A stretch of 64,000 bases of DNA, from positions 1,054,001 through 1,118,000 of the forward strand of contig NZ_SRPF01000001.1 in the NCBI RefSeq assembly GCF_004785685.1, written 5' to 3'. The stretch is from Marinobacter confluentis (GTDB taxonomy: Bacteria > Pseudomonadota > Gammaproteobacteria > Pseudomonadales > Oleiphilaceae). The position numbers were made by a program, and so were the translations under genes. Shown piece by piece: positions 10,285 through 18,689 of the stretch. How positions within the stretch are numbered: the first letter of the stretch is position 1; each line of letters opens with the position of its first letter. The notes beneath the pieces are model-generated. The model was not told the DNA's origin. It made no database searches and worked only from the letters and a program-made list of their open reading frames with translations.

Positions 10285-11286
10285 TCAGCAACCGCTGACG
10301 CATTTGCCGTTGCCGCCAAAGGCCATGGTCTGACCGCTCAGGGGCACGTGAACCGCCATGTTGGCGTGCTCGATAAACGCGGCAGTGCGCGTGCCTTTTT
10401 TCACTTTCCCGTTTTCAGTGGCCGCCTCATTGGCGTGTGAGGCAATCACCGACGCCGGCCGGATCAGATCATTCACAACGTGGGCCGCCTGGGACGGGCC
10501 TGTGGTGAAGGTATCGCCAATGTTCATCACCACGAGGTTGGCGCCGTAATAATCACCAACCACGGTTTTCTGCTCCGCCGTGATACCGGTATCCCCAGAG
10601 AGATAGACCACCAGACCGTTAGAGAAAGTGATCACATAACCGGTAGGTGGCCCAACGCTGGCACCTACGCCCGCTGCCGCCAGATAGTCCGCCAGCGGAC
10701 CGGTGAGAAAACTGGGCGATACGCCGTTACTGTGAGCGGCAGGCACGGTAGTGAAGTCGACGTCCCCAATGGTCCGGTTAGCACCAAAGCGCACCAGCGC
10801 CGATTTCGAAGGGTCACCCCCACCGTTTTTAAGCTTGGCGGCGAAGAAAGCGGGCATCTCGCTGCCGGTCAGGATGGTCGCCTTTTTCTCCAGGGCGATA
10901 TCCACAGTGTTGGACTGGGGTAATGCCGATTCCGGCGTTTCCGGGCTGGCACAGGTGCCCGCGTTGGTTGCGGTGATGCGCTGATCGCCAACATGGTCAC
11001 CGTGCATATGGGACACCAGAACCACATCGATATCCCCCAGGCGAGGATCATCCGCGCCAGCCACCGTGCGGCCTGCATCATAGAGAATACGGGTGCCGTT
11101 GGGGTCTTCAAATATCAGGGCGCGGTCGCGGCTGCAGAACTCGCCGTCATGGCTGCCGAGGGGCGTGACTTTGACAGCCTGATCGTCGGCCATGGCCGGC
11201 GATAAAACAATACTGGTGGATAAGACAGCGGCCGTGACCAATGACGTCACGCGGCCGTTCATCGATTTGGAGCGGGTTGATTTCAT
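10285..11286 (-). CDS. Secreted metallo-beta-lactamase-fold hydrolase
   Basis: A 333-residue protein with a signal peptide (hydrophobic 15-33, cleavage probably after AMA). Residues 93-98 are HMHGDH, the zinc-binding HxHxDH motif of the metallo-beta-lactamase fold; AHSNG near 185 and LSGDTG near 235 supply further ligands. The whole chain resembles the UlaG-like/YcjY-type hydrolase group whose substrates are mostly unknown. It is likely periplasmic. No partner gene adjoins it, so the substrate cannot be inferred. Confidence 0.85.
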   Translation of the reverse strand: MKSTRSKSMNGRVTSLVTAAVLSTSIVLSPAMADDQAVKVTPLGSHDGEFCSRDRALIFEDPNGTRILYDAGRTVAGADDPRLGDIDVVLVSHMHGDHVGDQRITATNAGTCASPETPESALPQSNTVDIALEKKATILTGSEMPAFFAAKLKNGGGDPSKSALVRFGANRTIGDVDFTTVPAAHSNGVSPSFLTGPLADYLAAAGVGASVGPPTGYVITFSNGLVVYLSGDTGITAEQKTVVGDYYGANLVVMNIGDTFTTGPSQAAHVVNDLIRPASVIASHANEAATENGKVKKGTRTAAFIEHANMAVHVPLSGQTMAFGGNGKCVSGC

Positions 11287-11382
11287 GGTGCCTCCGTTGC
11301 GTTATTTGTTATTTCTTCTGGCACCCATTTAATACGTACCGGAAAACAAATAAACGCAAAGGGTCGGCGAAATTTCCGCGGC

Positions 11383-12348
11383 TCAGGCAGCCCGAATGCC
11401 GGGAACCGGCTGTTTCAGGCAGTCCAGCATGGGCGGCACGTCGCGGATTTTTCGGGCGGCTGGCCACAGGGCCTGGGCTTCGGAGTATCCGCCACGCAGG
11501 TAATTCAGCCATTGCTTGATGCGCCCGGTAACGAATCGGTCTTCCAGGCGGGTTTTGAGTGCAGCGGCGTAATCGTCGATCAGGGCCACCACTTCCGGCC
11601 AGCTCAGCTCCGGCACCGATTCCCCGCGCTGGCTGGCGCGGATCTGCCGGGCCAGGTCCGGGCGGGCAATCAGGCCGCGGCCGATCATCACATCCTCACA
11701 GCCGGACACTTTCCGGCATCGCCAGTAGTCTGCGACCGTCCAGATCTCACCGTTGGCAATCACATGGGTCTTAACAGCCTCACGCACTCTGGCGACATCT
11801 TCCCAGTAGGCAGGCGGTTTGTAACCGTCCATTTTGCTTCTGGCGTGAACCACGATTTCCGAAGCCCCCGCGGCTTCCAGGGCCTGGCCGCAGGCAACGC
11901 CCATGGTGCGGTCGTCATAGCCCAGGCGCATTTTGGCGGTTACCGGGATGTCCGCCGGCACTGCACGGCGCACCGCAGCCGTGATGCCGTGCATCAGCTC
12001 CGGTTCGCGCATCAGCACGCAGCCGCCCTTGTGCTTGTTCACCGTTTTGGCCGGGCAACCGAAATTGATATCCACCTGCCCCGCACCGAGTTCGGCCGCC
12101 CTGGCACCATGAAGGGCCATCTGGTCCGGGTCTGAGCCCAACAGCTGCACGGCTACCGGTATTCCGGCACGGGTGCGGCACTGGTTTTCCAGCTCGGGTG
12201 CGAATTTGTAAAAGATACGGGGCGGCAGCATGCCATGAGTGACGCGAATGAATTCGGTAACGCAGCGATCGATCCCGCCGACACCCGTCAGTGTCTCGCG
12301 GATGGGCGCGTCAACCAGACCTTCCATGGGGGCAAGGATAATTCGCAT
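11383..12348 (-). CDS. dusC: tRNA-dihydrouridine(16) synthase DusC
   Basis: FMN-dependent enzyme that reduces uridine 16 in the D-loop of tRNA. 321 residues. The start MRIILAPMEGLVDAPIRE and the motif DINFGCPAKTVNKHKGGC with the catalytic Cys98 are characteristic of Dus enzymes, and the FxRVTHGMLPPRIFYKFAPEL segment is that of the DusC subfamily rather than DusA or DusB. FMN contacts are expected around VHARSK (about 190) and NGEI/GRG (about 220-250). It stands alone between the MBL protein and the DUF2835 gene. Confidence 0.92.
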   Translation of the reverse strand: MRIILAPMEGLVDAPIRETLTGVGGIDRCVTEFIRVTHGMLPPRIFYKFAPELENQCRTRAGIPVAVQLLGSDPDQMALHGARAAELGAGQVDINFGCPAKTVNKHKGGCVLMREPELMHGITAAVRRAVPADIPVTAKMRLGYDDRTMGVACGQALEAAGASEIVVHARSKMDGYKPPAYWEDVARVREAVKTHVIANGEIWTVADYWRCRKVSGCEDVMIGRGLIARPDLARQIRASQRGESVPELSWPEVVALIDDYAAALKTRLEDRFVTGRIKQWLNYLRGGYSEAQALWPAARKIRDVPPMLDCLKQPVPGIRAA

Positions 12349-12420
12349 CGGTGTTTGTCCAACAGGTGATCAGAATTCGTGCAGGGCCGCATTGTAATGA
12401 GTTTTGCGGTCAGATGATAT

Positions 12421-12642
12421 TCAGGCGAGGCGCTCGACGCTTACGAATTTACCCTGATCATCGAACAGGATTCGGAAGCTGCCCCTGATGCCGTCTTTGA
12501 GGTAAAAGCGGGAGAGAATACGGGCCGGGAAGCGGACAGAGCGTCCGTCCCGGGCCGTGGTGTGAACATCGGTAGCAGTGCCCTCGTAGATCTTTATCCA
12601 CTCGTCAGGGCTGATGAGGAGGTCCACGATGATTTGCTGCAT
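12421..12642 (-). CDS. DUF2835 family small protein
   Basis: A 73-residue soluble protein. FPARILSRFYLKDGIRGSFRILFDDQGKFVSVERL matches my memory of the DUF2835 family, found in Pseudomonas, Vibrio and relatives, with no known function. The start is ATG with GAGATC-like purines only weakly placed upstream. It lies downstream of htpG, 60 bases after the htpG stop, with a palindromic repeat between, so it may be read from the htpG transcript. Confidence 0.7.
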   Translation of the reverse strand: MQQIIVDLLISPDEWIKIYEGTATDVHTTARDGRSVRFPARILSRFYLKDGIRGSFRILFDDQGKFVSVERLA

Positions 12643-12653
12643 CTTATTCCAGT

Positions 12654-12692
12654 CTGATTGTCGGATTAGCCCTCGGCGTAATCCGACATCAG
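12654..12692. repeat. GTCGGATTA-type palindromic repeat after htpG
   Basis: Inverted repeat with GTCGGATTA at 12660-12668 and TAATCCGAC at 12679-12687, extended outward by CTGAT and ATCAG. It begins 10 bases after the htpG stop on the minus strand. Two more copies of the same family occur at 40709-40741 and 40780-40810. Repeats of this GTAGGTCGGATTA type are common in proteobacterial genomes. Here it could form the 3' hairpin of htpG mRNA. Confidence 0.75.
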
Positions 12693-12702
12693 TTTCCAGG
12701 CC

Positions 12703-14595
12703 TTAGTTCGCCAGTTCAAGCAACAGGCGGTTCAACCGGCTGACGTAAGCACCCGGGTCCGGCAGCTGCTCGCCACTGGCCAGGGTAGCCTGGTCCAGAA
12801 GCACGGCAGACAGCTCACCGAACCGGTCTTCGCCCTGCTCTTTTTCAAGACGCTGAACCAGCGGGTGGTCCACGTTGATTTCGAAGATCGGCTTGGCGTC
12901 CGGCACTTTCTGACCGGCGGCTTCCATGATCTTCTTCATCTGGGCGCCCATATCGAAATCACCGACGACCAGGCAAGCGGGAGAATCGGTCAGGCGGTTG
13001 GTCACCCTTACTTCCTGAACCCGGTCGTCCAGCGCTTTTTTGATGCGCTCAAGCAGGTCCTTGTGCTCCTCGGCCGCTTCTTCCTTGTGCTTCTTGTCTT
13101 CCTCGGTTTCCACTTCGCCCAGATCCAGGTCGCCACGGGCGACGTCCTGGAATTTTTTGCCGTCGTATTCGGTGAGGTAGCCCATCATCCACTCATCGAT
13201 GCGATCGGTGAGGATCAGCACCTCGACGCCCTTCTTGCGGAACACCTCAAGGTGCGGACTGCTCTTGGCGGCCATGAAGTTGTCGGCGGTGATGTAATAG
13301 ATCTTGCTCTGGCCTTCCTTCATCCGGGCGATATAGTCATCCAGGGACACGTTCTGGGTTTGCTCGCCGGTGTTGGTTGAGGCAAATCGCAACAGACCGC
13401 CAATCTTCTCGCGGTTGCTGAAGTCTTCCGCCGGACCTTCCTTGATCACGGTGCCGAACTCATTCCAGAACTGCTGGTACTGCTCCGGCTCTTTTTTGGC
13501 CAGCTTGGACAGCATGTCCAGTACGCGCTTGGTCACGGCGGTGCGAATGCTGTCTACCGTGGCATCGTTCTGCAGAATCTCACGGGACACGTTCAGGGAC
13601 AGATCGTTGGAATCGATCACACCCTTGGTGAAACGCAGGTACAGCGGCAGGAACTGCTCCGCGTCGTCCATGATGAACACCCGCTGCACATACAGCTTCA
13701 GGCCACGGGGCGCTTCCCGGTTATACAGATCAAAGGGCGCCCGGCCCGGCACATACAGCAGGCTGGTGTAGTCCAGCTTGCCTTCCACACGGTTATGGGA
13801 CCAGGTCAACGGGTCTTCAAAATCGTGGGAAATATGCTTGTAGAATTCCTTGTAGTCTTCGTCCTTGATTTCACTGCGTGAAAGGGTCCACAGCGCAGTG
13901 GCGTCGTTGACGGTTTCGTAATCGCCCTTTTTGTCCTCTTCTTCGGACTCGGACTTCATTTCCACCGGAAAGGAAATATGATCGGAATACTTCTTGACCA
14001 GATTGCGCAGGCGGAAGCCATCGGCAAATTCCTTGGCTTCGGGCTTCAGGTGCAGAACAATTCTGGTCCCGCGTTCATTAAGGTCGACGTTCTCAATGGT
14101 GAACTCGCCGTCGCCCTTGGATTGCCAATGCACGCCTTCCTCGGCCGGGGTGCCGGCGCGGCGGGTAAATACTTCGACCTCATCAGCCACGATGAATGAC
14201 GAATAGAAACCCACACCAAACTGACCAATCAGCTTGCTGTCTTTCTTCTCGTCACCAGATAGCTGCTTCAGGAATTCGGCGGTGCCGGAGCGGGCAATGG
14301 TACCCAGATTCTGAATGACATCTTCACGGCTCATACCGATGCCATTATCGGACAGCGTGACGGTGTTTTTGTCCGAGTCATAATCCAGCCGTATCTTCAG
14401 GTCTGGATCGCTCTCAAACAGGCTGTCATCTTTCAGTGCGGCAAAGCGCAGCTTGTCTTCTGCGTCAGAGGCATTGGAAATCAATTCACGAAGGAAGATT
14501 TCTTTATTGGAATACAAGGAATGGATCATCAAGTTAAGCAGCTGCTTAACCTCAGTCTGAAACCCTAGCGTTTCTTTCTGCGTTTCAACCGTCAT
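12703..14595 (-). CDS. htpG: Hsp90-family chaperone HtpG
   Basis: Cytoplasmic ATP-dependent chaperone, 630 residues. The N-terminal GHKL ATPase domain shows [14 protein letters not shown] (about 30), DNGIGM and the [12 protein letters not shown] lid; the middle domain includes the [16 protein letters not shown] and LNVSREIL segments; the C-terminal dimerisation domain follows. The start at 14595 ([16 protein letters not shown]) is preceded by AGGAGATC. The frame stays open upstream to 14910, but that part translates palindromic repeats and is not Hsp90. A near-perfect sigma-32 promoter lies at 14924-14951, leaving a leader of about 320 bases that contains two palindromic cassettes. Confidence 0.96.
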   Translation of the reverse strand: MTVETQKETLGFQTEVKQLLNLMIHSLYSNKEIFLRELISNASDAEDKLRFAALKDDSLFESDPDLKIRLDYDSDKNTVTLSDNGIGMSREDVIQNLGTIARSGTAEFLKQLSGDEKKDSKLIGQFGVGFYSSFIVADEVEVFTRRAGTPAEEGVHWQSKGDGEFTIENVDLNERGTRIVLHLKPEAKEFADGFRLRNLVKKYSDHISFPVEMKSESEEEDKKGDYETVNDATALWTLSRSEIKDEDYKEFYKHISHDFEDPLTWSHNRVEGKLDYTSLLYVPGRAPFDLYNREAPRGLKLYVQRVFIMDDAEQFLPLYLRFTKGVIDSNDLSLNVSREILQNDATVDSIRTAVTKRVLDMLSKLAKKEPEQYQQFWNEFGTVIKEGPAEDFSNREKIGGLLRFASTNTGEQTQNVSLDDYIARMKEGQSKIYYITADNFMAAKSSPHLEVFRKKGVEVLILTDRIDEWMMGYLTEYDGKKFQDVARGDLDLGEVETEEDKKHKEEAAEEHKDLLERIKKALDDRVQEVRVTNRLTDSPACLVVGDFDMGAQMKKIMEAAGQKVPDAKPIFEINVDHPLVQRLEKEQGEDRFGELSAVLLDQATLASGEQLPDPGAYVSRLNRLLLELAN

Positions 14596-14638
14596 AGCGT
14601 CTTGATCTCCTGCTAAACAAGCTTCAGTGGAGCGGTGC

Positions 14639-14738
14639 GGGTACGAAGCCCTGTCCAAAACACGCTGTAAATACGTCCCTGTACGCTCGGGCTCCGCCAT
14701 CCATGGCTCCGCACGGTTTTGGACAGGGCTTCGTACCC
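14639..14738. repeat. Palindromic cassette A (htpG leader)
   Basis: Perfect 23-bp inverted arms at 14639-14661 (starting GGGTACGAAGCC) and 14716-14738. The 54 bases between hold a 26-bp core (14689-14714) containing the mini-palindrome GCCATCCATGGC. The same core occurs in cassettes B, C and D, while the arms are unrelated in sequence. As RNA or as a DNA cruciform it would make a long stem with one or two small side hairpins. It lies 44 bases upstream of the htpG start codon. Confidence 0.9.
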
Positions 14739-14791
14739 ACACCACCAAACTGTTGAGTAATATCGATTCCTGCACAGCGCCCGAGCGAGCT

Positions 14792-14889
14792 GTTGGAGAT
14801 GGGTTTACGGAACCGTGCGGAGCCATGGATGGCGGAGCCCGAGCCGCACAGGGACGTCTCGAGGCGTGTTTCGTAAACCCATCTCCAAC
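14792..14889. repeat. Palindromic cassette B (htpG leader), inverted relative to A
   Basis: Arms GTTGGAGATGGGTTTACG (14792-14809) and its complement at 14872-14889, an 18-bp perfect match. The core at 14815-14840 is the exact reverse complement of the core of cassette A, so A and B face each other across 53 bases. The interior also matches A in a GTCCCTGT segment. B sits between the sigma-32 promoter and cassette A. Confidence 0.9.
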
Positions 14890-14923
14890 TGCTTGCCTGC
14901 ACCAGTGCATGGCATGGATCCAG

Positions 14924-14951
14924 AGATGGGGTCAGACGGGGCCTTTTCAAG
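14924..14951 (-). promoter_or_regulatory. Sigma-32 (heat-shock) promoter of htpG
   Basis: On the minus strand CTTGAAA (14951-14945), a 13-base spacer, then CCCCATCT (14931-14924): a close match to the RpoH consensus CTTGAAA-N11-14-CCCCATnT. Transcription should begin near 14917, giving a leader of about 320 bases before the htpG ATG. HtpG is a classic RpoH-regulated gene, so motif and context agree. Confidence 0.85.
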
Positions 14952-14969
14952 GCCAAATGAAGGAGGAAT

Positions 14970-15404
14970 TCAATCCTCTAGCAGGAAGTGGACTCTGGCC
15001 GTAGCAATAGGCTGAGACCGGGATTTTTGCCAGGCAGTGATCATCACATTGGCTACGCGATTACCCTGGCGGGTAAGTTGGCATTCAGCGAAAGTCTCAC
15101 GGTCGAGACCGGCGCGGAGATAGTCCAGGGAAAAATCGACGATGCGCGGCATGCGCAACGCTTCTTGGGACATCATTAAGTAAATCACCGCAGACAGCTC
15201 CATGAAACCGCCGATCACACCACCGTGAATGGCCGGCAGAATCGGATTGCCCAGGTTCTGCTTCTTGCGCGGCAGGCGGAATATCAGGTCATCGCCAAAG
15301 CGGTCGCATTCCAGGCCGATAAACCGGGCGTAGGGAATGCTCTCCAGCATGCGGGAAAAGTCACCGGTTTCCTGGGTGTATTTCAGGATTTCAGGATTGG
15401 TCAT
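14970..15404 (-). CDS. Hotdog-fold acyl-CoA thioesterase (PaaI-like), downstream copy
   Basis: A 144-residue protein with the single hotdog domain of PaaI-type thioesterases: HGGVIGGFMELSA holds the HGG loop and the acidic residue (Glu) on the long helix, followed by the VDFSLDYLRAG beta strand. Expected to hydrolyse acyl- or aryl-CoA esters in the cytoplasm. It follows a second thioesterase gene with a 14-base overlap, so the two are co-transcribed and may form heteromers; divergent sequence implies different acyl preference. The helix motif differs from the usual GG-x-T-x-x-D of the upstream copy. Confidence 0.82.
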   Translation of the reverse strand: MTNPEILKYTQETGDFSRMLESIPYARFIGLECDRFGDDLIFRLPRKKQNLGNPILPAIHGGVIGGFMELSAVIYLMMSQEALRMPRIVDFSLDYLRAGLDRETFAECQLTRQGNRVANVMITAWQKSRSQPIATARVHFLLED

Positions 15405-15891
15405 CTTCCCCTCCCGTGATCAGATCCCGATAGGCCTTCGGGGTCGCTTCCTTGCCAATTCGCATAAAGGTGCCCACGCAGTTGGCGATGGTCTCCCCGC
15501 TCTCCTGGAAAGCCTCACAGCGGGTGAAGATGATGTTGCGGGTAATCTTGTAGGTTTCAGCCCGGGCGAACACCGGCTTGTGGGGCTCGGCCGGGCGCAT
15601 GTAGTCCACGCGAAGGTCCAGGGTCGGGCAGAGTTCAAACTCGTCCAGGGCGCACATGATCACCGACCCGGAGGCGGTATCCATCAGCGTTGTAATGGCG
15701 CCACCGTGGATCACGCCGGTGTCGGGGTTGCCGATGATGTGGTCACTGTAGGGTAGGCGCATCACCAGTTGGCCCTCACGGGCGGATTCGACGGCAAGGC
15801 CCAGTTCGCAGGCCTGATTCAGGGTGGCAATGAAGCGGCGCACCCGTTCCATTCGCAGGGAATCGTTCATATCAGTCAGGGGCTTTATCAT
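15391..15891 (-). CDS. Hotdog-fold acyl-CoA thioesterase (PaaI-like), upstream copy
   Basis: A 166-residue hotdog thioesterase. IHGGAITTLMDTASGSVIM contains the HGG loop and the catalytic Asp of the PaaI family, and LDLRVDYMRPA is the matching central strand. Starts are possible at 15891 or at 15870 (MNDSLRM), one base after the stop of the preceding gene; neither has a clear ribosome site, so the first 7 residues are uncertain. It is in a three-gene minus-strand run: DUF599 membrane protein, this gene, then the second thioesterase. Confidence 0.85.
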   Translation of the reverse strand: MIKPLTDMNDSLRMERVRRFIATLNQACELGLAVESAREGQLVMRLPYSDHIIGNPDTGVIHGGAITTLMDTASGSVIMCALDEFELCPTLDLRVDYMRPAEPHKPVFARAETYKITRNIIFTRCEAFQESGETIANCVGTFMRIGKEATPKAYRDLITGGEDDQS

Positions 15892-16609
15892 GAGCGTCGG
15901 ATTTTGAAACAGGGTCGTCGAATACCTTGCCGGCGCGCAAGGCCATCAGCGCATCAGAGTGAAACTCCCGACGATAAAGAATAACAACGATCAGCGTAGA
16001 TGCCCCGATAAATGCAACGGGATGGGCAAACCAGGCAACCACCGCCAGCGCGTAATAGAACGACCGTAGCCCAAGGTTAAAGGCGTCCCCGGCCTGATTG
16101 CACACGGTAGCGGCGCTCTTTGCAAAAGCATCACGGGCAGCCGGGCTTGTTTTCGTGTCCCCTGCCAGTGGCGCTGCGCCAATCAGTACCGCCAGAAAGT
16201 TATAGGTGCGCATGGACCAGGTAAATTTGAAGAACGCATAGATGAATATCACCATCAGCAGTACCATCCGCATCTCAAAAACCTCGCGGGAAGGCAGGGT
16301 GCCGAATGGCATGGCACTGAACACTTCCATCACCTGCTGGGTGTAGCCCAGGGCGGTTATGATACCGGCCAGAATCAGCAGGCAACTGGAGGCAAAAAAG
16401 GCGCCGTTGCGTTCCAGATTACCCACGACCGAGGCGTCGGAAATCCGGTTGTCACGGGACAGCATCACCCGCATCCAGTCCGTTCTGTAGAGGTCGAGCG
16501 TGTTCGACAGGCAGGGCCGCTTGCTGGCAGCGCGTCTTGAATACAGGCTGTAGCCAACCCAGCAGACCAGAAACCAGACCAGTGCGACCAGTTCTAGGTA
16601 AATTCCCAT
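15872..16609 (-). CDS. DUF599 family inner-membrane protein
   Basis: A 245-residue membrane protein with four likely transmembrane segments (about 2-22, 70-95, 115-135, 185-215). RTDWMRVMLSRDNRISDASVVGNLERNGAFFASSCLLILAG is the hallmark of the DUF599 family found across proteobacteria; no function is established. The C-terminal 30 residues are charged and cytoplasmic. First gene of the run with the two thioesterases, overlapping the next by up to 20 bases. The intergenic 16610-16784 should hold divergent promoters toward the M48 gene. Confidence 0.85.
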   Translation of the reverse strand: MGIYLELVALVWFLVCWVGYSLYSRRAASKRPCLSNTLDLYRTDWMRVMLSRDNRISDASVVGNLERNGAFFASSCLLILAGIITALGYTQQVMEVFSAMPFGTLPSREVFEMRMVLLMVIFIYAFFKFTWSMRTYNFLAVLIGAAPLAGDTKTSPAARDAFAKSAATVCNQAGDAFNLGLRSFYYALAVVAWFAHPVAFIGASTLIVVILYRREFHSDALMALRAGKVFDDPVSKSDAHDKAPD

Positions 16610-16784
16610 TCGGTTATTCCGGAAGTCAGAATTTCATGAAGAACCGCAAAGGATAACCCATTGTCACTGCAGGCTCTATCAGCGCAACCACTGATGCTTC
16701 GGAGCACTATTATCACGGGGTCACTTATACCCCGGGGACTGTGGTATAACCCATGCAGATGGCATCGAAAAGGAGCTTAATTCA

Positions 16785-18065
16785 ATGATGTTCAGGCGCG
16801 TTTACTCTTTTACTCTCCCCCTACTGATTAGCTTTGTGCTGGCAGGCTGTTCCACCAATCCGGTGACCGGTGAAAAGCAGCTGTCGCTGATTCCGGAAAG
16901 CCAGGAGCTATCGATTGGCGCAGAGCAATACAAGCCCACCCAGCAGACCCAGGGCGGCCAGTTCTATCTGGACCCGGAGCTGAACCTTTACGTGCAGGAG
17001 GTGGGCATGAAACTGGCGCGGGTCAGTGACCGCCCTGACCTGCCCTACGAATTCGTTGTCCTTAACAGTAGCGTTCCCAACGCCTGGGCACTGCCCGGGG
17101 GCAAGATTGCGATCAATCGGGGTCTGCTGACCGAATTTGAAGACGAAGCCCAGCTGGCATCGGTTCTCGGCCACGAGATCGTCCATGCTGCCGCGCGGCA
17201 CAGTGTCCAGCGCATGCAGCAAAGCACCCTGATCAGCCTTGGGGTGGCCGGGCTTGGCTATGCCATTTCTGATAACGAGTGGGCAAGCCTGATCATGGGC
17301 GGCGCGGCCATGGGCGCGCAGCTGGCGCTGGCACAATACAGTCAGGGCGATGAGCTGGAATCGGACGCCTATGGCATCCGCTACATGAAAGCCGCAGGTT
17401 ATGACCCACAGGCAGCCGTTGAACTTCAGGAACTCTTCGTTCGCCTGTCGGAAGGCAACAACCCCGGGTTTCTGCAGGGCATGTTTGCCACCCACCCACC
17501 GTCCCAGAAGCGGGTTCGTGAAAACCAGGAGCTGGTCAACAAAATAGGCGCCGGTGGTTACCGCGGGCGGGAAGCCTATCAGGAAAAAACCGCGTTCCTG
17601 CGCAGCCGACAGCCTGCTTATGACGCCTATGACAGGGCCCGGAAACTGGCCAATGATGACCAGTTGGACAAAGCGATCACGGAAATAAACGAAGCGATTC
17701 GCATTGAACCTGAAGAAGCCGCCTTCTACTCGTTCCGGGGTCAGATTTACAAAGCCAAAGACCAGCTAAAACAGGCGTCAGCGGACTTTGACAAAGCCAC
17801 GTCGCTCTACCCGGAAATGTTTTCTTATCAGCTAAACAGCGGGCTGACCGCCCTGGCATTGAACAACCTCACCAAAGCCCGGGACAGTCTCACTCGCGCT
17901 AACGAAACCGTACCCACATCCATCGCCTATTTAAGACTTGGGGACATCGCCGTGAAGCAGAACCGCCGGGAGGAAGCGGTCCAGTATTACAGCACGGCAG
18001 CCAAGGCCGTAGGCGCCGTGGCCGCAGAGGCGCAGCGCAAGCTTGCCGAACTGACGTCGAATTAG
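16785..18065 (+). CDS. Lipoprotein M48-family metalloprotease with C-terminal TPRs (BepA/LoiP-like)
   Basis: Zinc protease of 426 residues. A lipobox LAGC ends the signal peptide (lipidated Cys near residue 22), so it is anchored on the periplasmic side. HEIVH at 130-134 and Glu192 in ELESDAYG are the three zinc ligands and catalytic glutamate of family M48. Residues 270-420 carry TPR repeats (DQLDKAITEINEAIRIEPEEAAFYSFRGQIY and following). This plan is that of BepA/YfgC-type envelope proteases, which check outer-membrane protein assembly. Start ATG 16785 follows AAGGAG; a second ATG three bases later is also possible. Confidence 0.9.
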   Translation: MMFRRVYSFTLPLLISFVLAGCSTNPVTGEKQLSLIPESQELSIGAEQYKPTQQTQGGQFYLDPELNLYVQEVGMKLARVSDRPDLPYEFVVLNSSVPNAWALPGGKIAINRGLLTEFEDEAQLASVLGHEIVHAAARHSVQRMQQSTLISLGVAGLGYAISDNEWASLIMGGAAMGAQLALAQYSQGDELESDAYGIRYMKAAGYDPQAAVELQELFVRLSEGNNPGFLQGMFATHPPSQKRVRENQELVNKIGAGGYRGREAYQEKTAFLRSRQPAYDAYDRARKLANDDQLDKAITEINEAIRIEPEEAAFYSFRGQIYKAKDQLKQASADFDKATSLYPEMFSYQLNSGLTALALNNLTKARDSLTRANETVPTSIAYLRLGDIAVKQNRREEAVQYYSTAAKAVGAVAAEAQRKLAELTSN

Positions 18066-18084
18066 CGTCAGCTGCCTCATTGAC

Positions 18085-18106
18085 TTTTAGAGCAATAACT
18101 CTAAAA
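18085..18106. other. AT-rich inverted repeat between the M48 and SCP2-like genes
   Basis: TTTTAGAG, six-base spacer CAATAA, CTCTAAAA: a perfect 8-bp inverted repeat. It lies 20 bases after the protease stop and 35 before the next start. It could be an operator for the downstream gene pair or a weak terminator (only four T at the end). Confidence 0.4.
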
Positions 18107-18140
18107 ATTGGAATACCTCGTCAACAACCGGAGTTTTGCC

Positions 18141-18689
18141 ATGTTCGCAAAACACATCCAGCCGATGGTGTTCCAGGCTCGGCGGCTTTATGTAGATGTG
18201 ATGTTTCAGGTTATGGGCCGTGCGCTTCAGGCGGTCAGTGAAATAGACTCAGCAGTTCAGGCTGAAGCCCGTGCCCTGCCAGACGGTTTTCTGTTCGAAA
18301 TGATGGTCATGCCACACGGCTCAAGGCTGATTGTCGAACACATTGGCAGTGGCCGTCTCCATTACCATGGCGATAAAGCCCCGCGCCCGATTGATCTGTC
18401 CATTCAGTTCAAACACATCGCCCACGCGTTTCTGGTGCTGTCCTTCCAGGAGAAAACTTCAGTAGCTTTCGCCAATGATCGCATGCTGGTCAACGGCGAG
18501 ATCAGCTACGCCGTGCGGATGACCCGCATCCTGAACCGCCTGGAAACCTTCATTCTGCCGAAACTGGTGGCTCAGCGTGCGGTCAAGGAGTATCCGAAAT
18601 CCCTGCATTTACCCGAAAAGCTGATCAGCGCAGCGCGGATCTACCTGAAAGTGGCCACCAATTTTGTTGAGACAGCGAGAGCATCATGA
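18141..18689 (+). CDS. SCP2-like domain protein of unknown function
   Basis: A 182-residue protein, predicted soluble. The segment GRLHYHGDKAPRPIDLSIQFKHIAHAFLVLSFQEKTSVAFANDRMLVNG has the strand-helix pattern of SCP2 sterol/lipid-binding domains, where the last phrase is usually the ...I.GD..l......l; this is a tentative reading. ATG 18141 is chosen because CGGAG lies 9 bases upstream; the alternative TTG 18108 has no ribosome site. Its stop overlaps the dehydrogenase start (ATGA), so the two are coupled; it may help present a hydrophobic alcohol or aldehyde to that enzyme, which is inference. Confidence 0.6.
   Translation: MFAKHIQPMVFQARRLYVDVMFQVMGRALQAVSEIDSAVQAEARALPDGFLFEMMVMPHGSRLIVEHIGSGRLHYHGDKAPRPIDLSIQFKHIAHAFLVLSFQEKTSVAFANDRMLVNGEISYAVRMTRILNRLETFILPKLVAQRAVKEYPKSLHLPEKLISAARIYLKVATNFVETARAS

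Noticed and set aside
14595..14910. Upstream extension of the htpG frame by 105 residues
   Set aside because: It translates the palindromic cassettes; the Hsp90 start and ribosome site are at 14595.
14627..15004. Open frame on the plus strand opposite the htpG leader
   Set aside because: Made of repeat sequence, and the same residues recur in the other cassette frames; not a gene.
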